From: Nocardia shimofusensis NBRC 100134 | GTDB lineage: Bacteria > Actinomycetota > Actinomycetes > Mycobacteriales > Mycobacteriaceae | NCBI RefSeq assembly: GCF_001613125.1 | Contig: NZ_BDBT01000001.1 | Coordinates: 372,001 to 436,000 of the forward strand | Reading direction: 5' to 3' | DNA length: 64,000 nucleotides | Shown here: piece by piece, positions 32,886 through 40,695 of the stretch | Layout of the letters: every line of letters begins with the position of its first letter | How positions within the stretch are numbered: the stretch's first letter is position 1 | The notes under the pieces: model-generated | The model's database searches: none | Told to the model about the DNA's origin: nothing | The model's input: the letters and a program-made list of their open reading frames with translations, nothing else | Made by a program: the position numbers and the translations under genes

Positions 32886-34138
32886 CCGCGCGTCCCACCA
32901 TCATCGTGCGCATGGCCGACGCGGGCGACCTCTACATGTCCTGGCGAAGGGTGGACGATCCCGCTCGCCGCGGTGCGACCGCCCTGCCCGGGGAGACGGT
33001 CGGCGCGGCCGTACGCGCACTCGCCGAAGCACTTCCCGATCCCGCGGTCCCCGGAGCGCTCGAACGATCCCTGACCACCGGCGATCTCGCGGTCGCCGAT
33101 CGCGAACACATTCTGGCCCAGCAGCTTTCCCGCGCACTGATCCCACAGGGGCTCGCCGTGGAACTGCACGACCTGCACACCCGCGGCATCCGTCCGCACC
33201 TGCGTATACAACCCTCGCCGCGCGTCGCCCAGGTGCCGTGGGAGATCCTCGCGCCCGACCCCGCCCTGCGGCTGCTCGACATCGCCGATCTCAGCCTGCT
33301 CGCCCCCTCCGGCATCGTCCACGCCCCCACCCGCGCGCCCCGGAGCTGGGCCGCCGATCGCGACCTGCCCGTCGTCGCCGTCCTCGACCCCCGCGTCCCG
33401 GGCTTCCGCGCCGACTCCGCCCTCGGCTCGGTGCTGGGCCGCCTGACCACCCCCACCCCGCTCACCGAACGGGTCGCCGAACACCTTGCCCTGAACCGTC
33501 TTCGCCCCGAGGCCGACAACCCCTATCAGGTCTTCCGCCGCACCGACCTCGACCGCACCTGGCTCTCGGACACCCTGCGCGCGGGCGCGTCCCGCCTCCT
33601 CTACGTCGGCCACGTCACCGCCGCCGTCCCCGAGTCCGGCCAGAGCGAGAACGCCGAACTCCACCTCGCCTGCACCGCCGACACCACCGGCTTCGCCGCC
33701 CCCCAGCGCACCCACCGCCCCCTCTCCGCCAAGGACCTCCTGCTCGGCACCCACACCCTGCACCCCGACCCAGCCTCAGGCCCCGACCTGTGGCCGATCC
33801 CCAGCCGTGTCGCCCTGATCGCCTGCGAAAGCGGCGGCGACCTGCGCTTCACCGAGTCTCTCGGCCTCGTCGCCGCCATGATCCACGGCGGCGCCGAACT
33901 CGTCACCGCCACCCGCTGGCCCCTGCCCACCGACCTGGCCGTCCAGCGCCTCGCAGGCGCCACCCACGCCCTCCCCCTCCAGGACACCGTCTGCGCCGTC
34001 GACGCCGCCCACGATCAGGACGACCCGCTCGCCGCCCTGCACAGCCGGCAGCGCGCCCACCTCGACGCCTGGCGCGCCACCGGCGCTGTCGAGCACTCTC
34101 CCTTGCTCTGGTCCGCCCTGGCCACCTTCGCCACCTGA
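32882..34138 (+). CDS. CHAT-domain protease (caspase/separase-like)
   Basis: A 418-residue cysteine protease of the CHAT group. After a beta-rich N-terminal domain, the caspase-like fold begins near residue 100 (IRPHLRIQPSPRVAQVPWEI). His244 in LLYVGHVTAA and Cys315 in VALIACESGGDLR form the catalytic dyad at the positions expected for CHAT/separase peptidases, and MIHGGAELVTATRWPLPT matches the conserved strand after the Cys. In other systems CHAT proteases are effectors switched on by TPR or nucleic-acid-bound sensors, cleaving host or partner proteins. Last gene of the operon, coupled to the TPR gene. Confidence 0.9.
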   Translation: MTARPTIIVRMADAGDLYMSWRRVDDPARRGATALPGETVGAAVRALAEALPDPAVPGALERSLTTGDLAVADREHILAQQLSRALIPQGLAVELHDLHTRGIRPHLRIQPSPRVAQVPWEILAPDPALRLLDIADLSLLAPSGIVHAPTRAPRSWAADRDLPVVAVLDPRVPGFRADSALGSVLGRLTTPTPLTERVAEHLALNRLRPEADNPYQVFRRTDLDRTWLSDTLRAGASRLLYVGHVTAAVPESGQSENAELHLACTADTTGFAAPQRTHRPLSAKDLLLGTHTLHPDPASGPDLWPIPSRVALIACESGGDLRFTESLGLVAAMIHGGAELVTATRWPLPTDLAVQRLAGATHALPLQDTVCAVDAAHDQDDPLAALHSRQRAHLDAWRATGAVEHSPLLWSALATFAT

Positions 34139-34169
34139 ACGATCGCGCACCACTATGCGGCGCCCGTGC

Positions 34170-34973
34170 TCACAAGGCGACGGGTGGCTCCGAGGCGTAT
34201 GCCTGATGCAGGAGACTCACCAGCTCATCGGCCGCCCCGAGCGCCTGCTCGCCGATCCGCGCCACCGGGATGCCCGGGCTCCACGAGTTCATCACCACGC
34301 CCGCGAGTCCCTCACTCAGGTCCGGTACCCGGATCGCTCGCGTGAGCTGGTCGACGCCGCGAGCGGCGAGTCGCCGTTTCAGGATCCGCATGGTGATACC
34401 GGGGAGAACGGCAGCTTCGGGCCAGATCACCGACCTGCCGTCCCAGAACGCGATGTTCCAGATCGTCGCCTCGCTCAAATGCCCGGAGGCGTCGGTGAAC
34501 GCAGCGTCGTCGAAGCCCCGTGCGTTCGCGCGGCGCAGGAGCTGGGTCTTCGCCACCTCGCCCACGTGCTTGATATGCGGGAGGTGTCGCTCGTGCGGGA
34601 CGACATCGAGCGTCAGAGGCCCGGTCGGCGGCGCGGCCGGGTCCGTGACTCGGATCAGGACGTCGATCTCCACCGGTCCATCGGTCCGCATGAACTCACC
34701 GGGCCGCGAACCGAGAAAGCAGGTGAGGGAGACCTCGGGCGGCGCGGACCTGACGGCGGACGAAAGAAGCCCACGGATCCGTTCGTCGGGCAGATGGCGG
34801 CCGAAGAGCTCGTCGCTCGCCTCCCGCAGCCGGTCGAGGTGCAGATCGAGCCCGCGCACCGCCCGATCCCGCACCTGCATGGCAGTGAAGTGCGCGTATC
34901 CCGCGAATGCCAGCGGAGCAAGGTCGTCTGCCGTGGCAGGCTGACCGTTGAAGTACGTATGGGAGATCGACAT
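34170..34973 (-). CDS. Class IV aminotransferase (PLP-dependent)
   Basis: A 267-residue fold-type IV PLP enzyme, the family of branched-chain aminotransferases, D-amino-acid aminotransferases and aminodeoxychorismate lyase. It has the predicted Schiff-base Lys in VAKTQLLRRANARGF and the cofactor-site run DDAAFTDASGHLSEAT. The pattern continues WNIAFWDGRSVIWPE. Near the N-terminus, DLHLDRLREASDELF is the conserved RLxxSAxxL-type helix. Which member reaction it catalyses cannot be decided. It is divergent from a MerR regulator with only 25 nt between starts, so the regulator probably controls it. Confidence 0.85.
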   Translation of the reverse strand: MSISHTYFNGQPATADDLAPLAFAGYAHFTAMQVRDRAVRGLDLHLDRLREASDELFGRHLPDERIRGLLSSAVRSAPPEVSLTCFLGSRPGEFMRTDGPVEIDVLIRVTDPAAPPTGPLTLDVVPHERHLPHIKHVGEVAKTQLLRRANARGFDDAAFTDASGHLSEATIWNIAFWDGRSVIWPEAAVLPGITMRILKRRLAARGVDQLTRAIRVPDLSEGLAGVVMNSWSPGIPVARIGEQALGAADELVSLLHQAYASEPPVAL

Positions 34974-34998
34974 GCTCGCACCGTAGGAGTTGACACCA

Positions 34999-35391
34999 GT
35001 GACAAGGGCAAGCGCGGACGGTCTGCTCCGGATCGGGGAACTCTCCGCTCGCACCGGTGCCAGCGCCCGGATGCTGCGCCACTACGAGAGCCAGGGACTC
35101 CTTCCCGCGCAACGATCCTCGACCGGGCAGCGATTGTTCGAGAGCACCGCCGTCGAACAGGTGCACTACATCCGCGAACTCCTCGCCGCGGGCCTGCCCA
35201 TCCGTGTGATCCGTGAACTGATCGACTGCATCCACGAGCCCGGCCGCATCGAACCTTGCGCCGTCCCCGTCCTTGTCGAACACCTCAGGGACTACGACGC
35301 ACGGATCGCCGCGCTCGTCGCCACTCGCCATTCACTGCAGGGGCTCATCGACGCGTCGGTGCCCGCACCGAGCGGGAATCCACCGCTGTGA
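34999..35391 (+). CDS. MerR-family transcriptional regulator
   Basis: A 130-residue MerR regulator. RIGELSARTGASARMLRHYE is the helix-turn-helix, followed by the wing SQGLLPAQRSSTGQRLFES and a dimerisation helix (VPVLVEHLRDYDARIAALVA). No effector-binding domain beyond the coiled coil is present, and the family's metal-binding cysteines are absent, so a small-molecule or redox signal is likelier. The GTG at 34999 is chosen: GGAG lies 9 nt upstream, while the TTG at 34990 touches it. Divergent from the class IV aminotransferase. Confidence 0.87.
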   Translation: MTRASADGLLRIGELSARTGASARMLRHYESQGLLPAQRSSTGQRLFESTAVEQVHYIRELLAAGLPIRVIRELIDCIHEPGRIEPCAVPVLVEHLRDYDARIAALVATRHSLQGLIDASVPAPSGNPPL

Positions 35392-35490
35392 CGCTGCGTG
35401 AGTTCCCGAGCCCCCGACCGGTCGACTGCGGAACCCTTCCACACCTGACGAAACCCGCGACCGAATCGGCACGTGCCCCGGTCGGTACTC

Positions 35491-36285
35491 CTAAGATCCT
35501 CCGCGCACGTCCACCGGGTTGACCTCGTCACGCCAGCGGATCGCCGTCTTCAATTCCTCGAGGTCGTAGCGTGGGCCGGACGAACCGACGGTGAAGAGGG
35601 TGACGCCCGCGTCGAGGTATGCCTGCGCTTGGTCGAGGCCGGGCCACGGGAGCGAGCGCTCGATGCGCTTCTCGTCGGTGCCGACCTCGGCGGCGTGCTC
35701 GGCCAGGACCCGGTTCTTGTGCGCCAGCGCGTCCAGGTCGGCGAAACTGTGCCAGATGTCGGCGTATTCGGCGACCAAGCGCAGGGTTTTGCGCTCACCA
35801 CCGCCGCCGATGAGGATCGGAATGTCGCGGATGGGCTGGGGATTCAGCTTGCCGAGCCGGGAGGTAAGGCGCGGCAGATATTCTTTGAGCAGCGCCAAAC
35901 GAGTTCCGGCGGTGCCGAATTCGTAGCCGTATTCGTCGTAGTCCTTCTTGAACCAGCCCGCGCCGATGCCCAGGATGAGCCTGCCGCCGCTGATGTGGTC
36001 GACGGTGCGCGCCATGTCGGCGAGCAGTTCGGGATTGCGGTAGCCGCCGCCGGTCACCAGCGCGCCGATCTCGACGCGCTCGGTCTGCTCGGCGAAAGCG
36101 CCGAGCATGGTCCAGCATTCGAAGTGCGCGCCGACCGGGTCGCCGGCGAGCGGATAGAAATGGTCCCAGTTGAAGACGATGTCCACGCCCGCGTCCTCGG
36201 CGCGCAGCACCGCGTCGCGGATGAGGCCGTAGTCGGGGGCGTGCTGCGGCTGCAGCTGAAGTCCGATCCGAACCGGTCGACTCAT
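35491..36285 (-). CDS. LLM-class F420-dependent oxidoreductase
   Basis: A 264-residue luciferase-like monooxygenase-fold protein of the actinobacterial F420 group. Characteristic blocks are GVDIVFNWDHFYPL, TERVEIGALVTGGGYRNPELLADMA, VDHISGGRLILGIGAGWF and DIPILIGGGGERKTLRLVAEYAD. Members use reduced F420 (some FMN) to reduce or oxidise small metabolites; the substrate is unknown. The ATG at 36285 has GAGGAAGGGC about 8 nt upstream. Confidence 0.9.
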   Translation of the reverse strand: MSRPVRIGLQLQPQHAPDYGLIRDAVLRAEDAGVDIVFNWDHFYPLAGDPVGAHFECWTMLGAFAEQTERVEIGALVTGGGYRNPELLADMARTVDHISGGRLILGIGAGWFKKDYDEYGYEFGTAGTRLALLKEYLPRLTSRLGKLNPQPIRDIPILIGGGGERKTLRLVAEYADIWHSFADLDALAHKNRVLAEHAAEVGTDEKRIERSLPWPGLDQAQAYLDAGVTLFTVGSSGPRYDLEELKTAIRWRDEVNPVDVRGGS

Positions 36286-36379
36286 GACAAGCCCTTCCTC
36301 GTCGATGCAGCTGATCCGCACCGAGGCTACCGGCAGGATGGGCCCGGCAGCGTCGCACTACGCGAGGAGAATCACGCGA

Positions 36380-36832
36380 ATGACCACAGATGCGAGGTAT
36401 GTGCGCGGCCAGGCCGTTGTCACCGGGCTGGTCAACGCGGTGATCAACCCGCTGATCGAATGGTCGTCGCGTCGAGGGAAGGGTTGCCAGCCGCTGTGGG
36501 GCAGCGAGGGAGCGGTGGTGAACCTCGTCGTGACGTCGATCGTGCTGTCGGTGCTGGTGGCGATCATCACCGGATACGGTGCGTGGCGCAGGCCCGCCGC
36601 CCGGCAGGTGCGCCCGGGCTGGTTCACCCGGTTGCCCGGTTGTTCCTGGCGCCTCGGATTGCTGCTCGGGGTCGGCGCGGCCGCGGGGATCGTCGTCGCG
36701 GCGTTGCTGCTCGGCCTCCTGGGCCTCACCTGTGTGGGCCTGACGCAGATGCTCGTCTTCAAAGCCGTCTACTGCGGCCTGCTCGGCTTCGCCGTGGCCC
36801 GCTGGACCATCTTGCGGCAATGGGCGCGATGA
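36380..36832 (+). CDS. Small integral membrane protein, unknown
   Basis: A 150-residue protein with three clear hydrophobic helices: LVVTSIVLSVLVAIITGYGAW near residue 50, LLLGVGAAAGIVVAALLLGL near residue 100 and AVYCGLLGFAVARWTIL near the end. Short basic loops follow helices 1 and 3. No family is recognised. GAGGAGA 9 nt before the ATG at 36380 supports this start over the longer frame from 36284, which would overlap the start of the divergent LLM gene. Confidence 0.7.
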   Translation: MTTDARYVRGQAVVTGLVNAVINPLIEWSSRRGKGCQPLWGSEGAVVNLVVTSIVLSVLVAIITGYGAWRRPAARQVRPGWFTRLPGCSWRLGLLLGVGAAAGIVVAALLLGLLGLTCVGLTQMLVFKAVYCGLLGFAVARWTILRQWAR

Positions 36833-36896
36833 TCCAGCGGTGTCGCGAGATACCAGGTCCCCTCTCGTACGACGCTTCAGCCGACGACCCAAGAAT

Positions 36897-36914
36897 TGAA
36901 ACGTGTTCTAGTGT
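36897..36914 (+). promoter_or_regulatory. KstR-type operator overlapping a leaderless -10
   Basis: TGAAACGTGTTCTA at 36897-36910 fits the KstR consensus tnnAACnnGTTnnA exactly. It overlaps TAGTGT (36909-36914), a -10 element placed 6 nt before the ATG at 36921. A repressor bound here would block transcription of the downstream hydrolase gene. KstR controls cholesterol catabolism in mycobacteria and relatives and is released by steroid acyl-CoA. Confidence 0.65.
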
Positions 36915-36920
36915 GGCGTC

Positions 36921-37772
36921 ATGGACGTGACCTACGAGGGAACCAAGAGGGAAATCGCCACCGACAAGGGGGTGCTGCGCTATCACGAGGCGGGAGAGGG
37001 GCCCCCGCTGTTGCTGTTGCACGGCTCCGGGATCGGAGTCAGCGGGTGGCGGAACTATCGAGGAAACCTGGATGTCTTCGCCGAGCACTTCCACTGCTAC
37101 ATCCTCGAGTTCCCCGGGTTCGGCGTGAGCGATCCCATCGACGGGCATCCCGTGCTGACGGCGGGATCGTCGGTGATCCGCTTCATGAACGCGCTGGGTA
37201 TCGAATCGGCCGCGATGATCGGCAATTCGATGGGCGGGGTCGTGGGAGTCAATGTGGCCATGAGAAATCCCGAGCGCGTACGCAAGCTCGTCACGATCGG
37301 CGGCGTGGGTCCCAACATCTTCAGCCAGCACCCGAGTGAGGGCACACGCCTGTTGCAAGACTTCGCCGACGCGCCCAGCCGCGACAAGCTGGTGCGCTGG
37401 CTCGAGGCCATGGTCTACGACCGCGCGCTGATCACCGAGGAGCGGATCGAGGAACGCTGGGCCGGCGCCGCCGATCCGGAATCCCATAAGACGCTGGCCG
37501 CGATGTACGGCTCGAAGGCGTTCGAGGCGCAGCAGCAGGCGATGGCCGATTCCGGTGTTCCGCCCTACTGGTCGATGATCGGCAAGGTGGCCTGCCCGAC
37601 CTTGCTGACGTGGGGCCGCGATGACCGGCAGTGCCCGCCCGACATGGCGATGATCCCGATGCGGATGATCCCCGACGCCGAACTGCACATCTTCCCCAAG
37701 TGCGGACACTGGGTGATGATCGAAGCGAAGCAGGCATTCGAACGAGTGACCCTCGAGTTCTTGCTCCGGTGA
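36921..37772 (+). CDS. Alpha/beta hydrolase, meta-cleavage-product hydrolase-like (HsaD/BphD type)
   Basis: A 283-residue alpha/beta hydrolase. The oxyanion motif is LLLHGSG, the nucleophile elbow GNSMGG (Ser about residue 98), the acid in TWGRDDRQCP and the catalytic His in KCGHWVMIE. Overall pattern, including EFPGFGVSDPIDG and VGPNIFSQHPSEG, is that of C-C hydrolases acting on meta-cleavage products, such as HsaD in cholesterol ring degradation. The KstR-type box on its promoter supports a steroid role. No other ring-cleavage gene lies nearby, so it is probably an accessory paralogue. SnoaL-like gene convergent downstream. Confidence 0.87.
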   Translation: MDVTYEGTKREIATDKGVLRYHEAGEGPPLLLLHGSGIGVSGWRNYRGNLDVFAEHFHCYILEFPGFGVSDPIDGHPVLTAGSSVIRFMNALGIESAAMIGNSMGGVVGVNVAMRNPERVRKLVTIGGVGPNIFSQHPSEGTRLLQDFADAPSRDKLVRWLEAMVYDRALITEERIEERWAGAADPESHKTLAAMYGSKAFEAQQQAMADSGVPPYWSMIGKVACPTLLTWGRDDRQCPPDMAMIPMRMIPDAELHIFPKCGHWVMIEAKQAFERVTLEFLLR

Positions 37773-37783
37773 ACCCGGCCGAG

Positions 37784-38227
37784 TCAACGATCAGCGGCAG
37801 AACAGGCATCGGCGACAGCCGCCGTGTCCCAGTAGAAGGGCCGCACCTCGGTGATCAGCCCCTCGGTCACAGTGATCGTCTGCAGAATGGGGAAACTCAG
37901 CTCGCGACCGGTGACGCGGGAGCGCGCGTTCACGTGCGTCAGGACGACCAGCGGGTCGACCTCGGACAGGAACGTCTGTTCGGCCATCTCGAAGCGATCC
38001 CACGTCGCGCTCATGGCGAGGAAGAACTGCTCGATTCCGTCGTGGCCGCGCCAGAGTCCCCCGTAGGGGAGCGCGTCGGCCTGCCACAACCGCACATCGG
38101 GGTCGAAGAACGGTGCGAGCGTGGTGAACGACGCCGCGCCGGGGCCGCCGGCAGCGAGGTACTCGGCCTCGGCCTGGTACATGCGTTCCAGGACAACTCT
38201 GGGTCGGGGCTCGCAGGATTCGGTCAT
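37784..38227 (-). CDS. SnoaL-like / NTF2-fold protein
   Basis: A 147-residue NTF2-superfamily protein. VVLERMYQAEAEYLAAGGP begins the helical half, then FFDPDVRLWQADALPYGGLWRGHDGIEQFF is the typical SnoaL strand-turn region (seen in two blocks) and GLITEVRPFYWDT the last strand. Such cone-shaped domains bind small hydrophobic ligands and act as isomerases, cyclases or non-catalytic binders. GATACT lies 7 nt before the ATG at 38227, suggesting a leaderless message. Convergent with the KstR-controlled hydrolase, 11 nt apart. Confidence 0.8.
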   Translation of the reverse strand: MTESCEPRPRVVLERMYQAEAEYLAAGGPGAASFTTLAPFFDPDVRLWQADALPYGGLWRGHDGIEQFFLAMSATWDRFEMAEQTFLSEVDPLVVLTHVNARSRVTGRELSFPILQTITVTEGLITEVRPFYWDTAAVADACSAADR

Positions 38228-38417
38228 GTCGATCAGTATCGAGCTGCGGTCCACGGCTGTCCGGCGGTAATCGGACGGCACGATCGGCCCCTGCCCCCTG
38301 GTGGCCCGGGCCGGTCCGCTCGCCCGACGCGAACCCGGTGGCGTCGTCTAGAGTCCCCCCGACCCCTGTAACTCGGATCGTCCGGCACGTTCCTGCCGGT
38401 GAAGGGAATGATTCGCC

Positions 38418-39488
38418 GTGGCTACGGTTACCTTCGAGCGCGCTACCCGGCTCTATCCGGGGGCGAGCAAGCCCGCTGTCGACGAACTGGAACTGGAGAT
38501 CGCCGACGGCGAGTTCCTGGTGCTGGTCGGTCCGTCCGGATGCGGAAAATCCACCTCGTTGCGGATGCTGGCCGGACTGGAGGAGGTGAACGGGGGGCGC
38601 ATCCTGATCGGCGACAAGGACGTGACGCACGTCGAGCCGAAGGAACGCGATATCGCGATGGTGTTCCAGAACTACGCGCTCTACCCGCACATGACGGTGG
38701 CCGAGAACATGGGCTTCGCGCTCAAGCTGGCCAAGGTCGCCAAGGCCGAGCGGGAGCAGCGGGTGCGCGAGGCGGCCAAGCTGCTGGATCTGGAACCGTA
38801 TCTGGATCGCAAGCCCAAGGCGCTCTCGGGCGGTCAGCGCCAGCGCGTGGCGATGGGGCGGGCGATCGTGCGCCAGCCGCAGGTGTTCCTGATGGACGAG
38901 CCGCTGTCGAACCTGGACGCGAAGCTGCGCGTGCAGACCCGCACCCAGATCGCGCAACTGCAGCGCAGGCTGTCGACCACCACCGTCTACGTCACCCACG
39001 ACCAGGTCGAGGCGATGACGATGGGCGACCGGGTCGCGGTGCTCAAAGACGGGCTGTTGCAGCAGTGCGCCAGCCCGCGCGACCTCTACCGCGATCCCGC
39101 GAACGCCTTCGTGGCCGGGTTCATGGGCTCGCCCGCGATGAACATGTTCACGCTGCCGATCGAGTACGGCGCGGTGGCCCTCGGCGGCTTCCGGCTGCCG
39201 GTGCCGCGTTCGGTGACCGACGTGGCGGGGCCGAACCTGATCGTCGGCATCCGCCCCGAGCATTTCGAGCTCGGCCGGGCCGGCATCGAAATGGAAGTCG
39301 ACGTGGTCGAAGAACTCGGTTCCGACGCCTACGTCTACGGCCGCACGCTCGGCGAGGGGCCGGGCGTGACGATCGTCGCGCGCGCGGACTGGCGCAACCC
39401 GCCCGCCAAGGGTGATCGCCTGTTCCTGTCGACCGCGCCGGAGCGCACCTACTTCTTCTCGCCGGAAGACGGCCGTCGTCTGAACTGA
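38418..39488 (+). CDS. sugC: Sugar ABC importer ATPase (SugC/MsiK/UgpC type)
   Basis: A 356-residue CUT1-type ATPase. Walker A GPSGCGKST (about residue 38), Q-loop MVFQNYALYPHMTV, signature LSGGQRQRVAMGRA, Walker B FLMDEPLSNLD and H-loop YVTHDQVEAMT are intact. The C-terminal 120 residues are the MalK-type regulatory TOBE domain (VGIRPEHFEL). It is monocistronic, with a strong terminator right after it. The only sugar permeases in the window (46.9-50.2 kb) lack their own ATPase gene, so this one probably energises that importer and maybe others, as MsiK does. Confidence 0.88.
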   Translation: MATVTFERATRLYPGASKPAVDELELEIADGEFLVLVGPSGCGKSTSLRMLAGLEEVNGGRILIGDKDVTHVEPKERDIAMVFQNYALYPHMTVAENMGFALKLAKVAKAEREQRVREAAKLLDLEPYLDRKPKALSGGQRQRVAMGRAIVRQPQVFLMDEPLSNLDAKLRVQTRTQIAQLQRRLSTTTVYVTHDQVEAMTMGDRVAVLKDGLLQQCASPRDLYRDPANAFVAGFMGSPAMNMFTLPIEYGAVALGGFRLPVPRSVTDVAGPNLIVGIRPEHFELGRAGIEMEVDVVEELGSDAYVYGRTLGEGPGVTIVARADWRNPPAKGDRLFLSTAPERTYFFSPEDGRRLN

Positions 39489-39504
39489 CGGTCTATCCCG
39501 AACG

Positions 39505-39543
39505 AACGGGCCGCATCACCGACTCATCGGGGTGCGGCCCGTT
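39505..39543 (+). terminator. Rho-independent-type hairpin after sugC
   Basis: AACGGGCCGCA pairs with TGCGGCCCGTT (11 bp perfect), with CACC/GGGG extending the stem. It begins 17 nt after the sugC stop and is followed by a short T-rich GCTTTC. Confidence 0.75.
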
Positions 39544-39683
39544 GCTTTCGATTCGCACCGGAGCGGGGCGATGTTGTAACCGACACAGGCACCTGCACCC
39601 ACAGCGGGCCGCACCCCCACCCGGGTGCGCCCCGCTCCACTTTCAGCTCGCACCCCTTCTCGCGACACGGCCCAACGACAACC

Positions 39684-39715
39684 CTTGACGTTGTAGAGTC
39701 TCCAAAGCTTGACGT
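39684..39715. repeat. CTTGACGT direct repeat upstream of the HicA-like gene
   Basis: CTTGACGT occurs at 39684-39691 and 39708-39715, 24 bp apart, in a relatively AT-rich stretch 45-75 nt before the ATG at 39759. Each copy contains a good -35 hexamer (TTGACG), and CAATCT at 39732-39737 is a weak -10 for the second. The repeat could also be the binding site of the HTH protein encoded downstream. Confidence 0.45.
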
Positions 39716-39758
39716 ATCGCAATATTCAGGCCAATCTGGAGGGGACTCAGAGCACTTC

Positions 39759-40013
39759 ATGAACAGTGACATCAGGGACCTTGCAACCTGGGCTCGCTCT
39801 CAGGGGTGGAAGGTGGAAGACACTGCTAGTGGATACACCCAGTTTTTCGATCCGAGCGGGGAGTACGTCGCCCGCTATCCGGCCACGCCGAGCAATCCCC
39901 GGCGGCGGATGGCAGATCTGAAAGTGGCACTGAAGAACGCTGGACTACGGATTCCGCCACCCAGCAAGAAGGAGCAGCGCGCAATGCGCCGCACATCCAT
40001 GGAAGGAGCGTGA
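39759..40013 (+). CDS. HicA-like small protein, possible toxin
   Basis: An 84-residue protein with the length and strand order of HicA/YcfA RNases: RDLATWARSQGWKVEDTASG, then YTQFFDPSGEYVARYPATPS and MADLKVALKNAGLRIPPPS. The GSHH-type motif that carries the catalytic His in HicA is replaced by GYTQ, so it may be an inactive or divergent member. Preceded by GGAGGGGACT. Its TGA overlaps the GTG of the next gene (GTGA), and toxin-first order is usual in HicAB loci. It is lower in GC than its neighbours, hinting at transfer. Confidence 0.65.
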   Translation: MNSDIRDLATWARSQGWKVEDTASGYTQFFDPSGEYVARYPATPSNPRRRMADLKVALKNAGLRIPPPSKKEQRAMRRTSMEGA

Positions 40014-40633
40014 GTTCATTGATCTGGGTTGTGACCTTGCGCTATGACCTCACGGATATCGACGGCACCACGCTCGGCGCCTGGGAGGATGCGCTCGCCG
40101 AGGTCGACGCGTCGGCCGGGCGGATTCCCGATATCGCCGCAACCTTGACGGTCTACGTCGAGGCGGATGGCGCCGTCGAGGCGGTCGGGGTGGCCGCTTC
40201 GGTCGCGGAGCCGGTCACCCGCCGGAGTCCGATGGCGGTGGAGGCCGTCGACGAGCAGACGCATCTCGACCAGGCGGACCAGCCGAATCTCCCTCAGTTG
40301 GTCTCCGCGGCGGAGGTTGCAGACCATCTGGGCATTTCCCGGCAACGGGTGCATCAACTGCAGAGCACCGCAGGATTTCCCGAGCCGCTGTACCGCTTGC
40401 GAACCGGTCCGGTCTGGGATGCCCGCGCGATCGAGGCATTCGCCACCAGATGGGATCGGCGACCGGGACGTCGAGCCTCGGACACACGCGACGAAGAGAT
40501 TCCGCGCGTGTCCGAACTCCGAACCTCCGCCGTGAGGTCCACACCCCCGAGACGATTCGTCACCGAGACCACGTCACCGCCTCGGGAGCCCAACTCGACG
40601 GGAGCAGCGGCGAGACGGGCACGGAAGTCGTAG
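40010..40633 (+). CDS. HTH-domain protein, possible HicB-like antitoxin
   Basis: A 207-residue protein. The N-terminal 70 residues form a small alpha/beta unit (WVVTLRYDLTDIDGTTLGAW, then PDIAATLTVYVEADGAVEAV). The middle is a MerR/excisionase-like helix-turn-helix (SAAEVADHLGISRQRVHQLQ followed by FPEPLYRLRTGPVWDARAIE). The C-terminal 60 residues are Arg/Thr/Pro-rich and disordered. A ligand-fold-plus-HTH layout downstream of a HicA-like gene, with start and stop overlapping, suggests an antitoxin or autorepressor. The family was not recognised, so this is a hypothesis. Confidence 0.65.
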   Translation: MSSLIWVVTLRYDLTDIDGTTLGAWEDALAEVDASAGRIPDIAATLTVYVEADGAVEAVGVAASVAEPVTRRSPMAVEAVDEQTHLDQADQPNLPQLVSAAEVADHLGISRQRVHQLQSTAGFPEPLYRLRTGPVWDARAIEAFATRWDRRPGRRASDTRDEEIPRVSELRTSAVRSTPPRRFVTETTSPPREPNSTGAAARRARKS

Positions 40634-40695
40634 TCGACGACACCGACACCCTCATCCCACAGCGGGCCGCCCCACCCGGTGTGGCGGTTGTGCGT

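Noticed and set aside
39516..39772. 68- and 82-codon minus-strand frames between sugC and the HicA-like gene
   Set aside because: They overlap each other and the sugC terminator, and have no ribosome binding site or similarity; the region looks intergenic.
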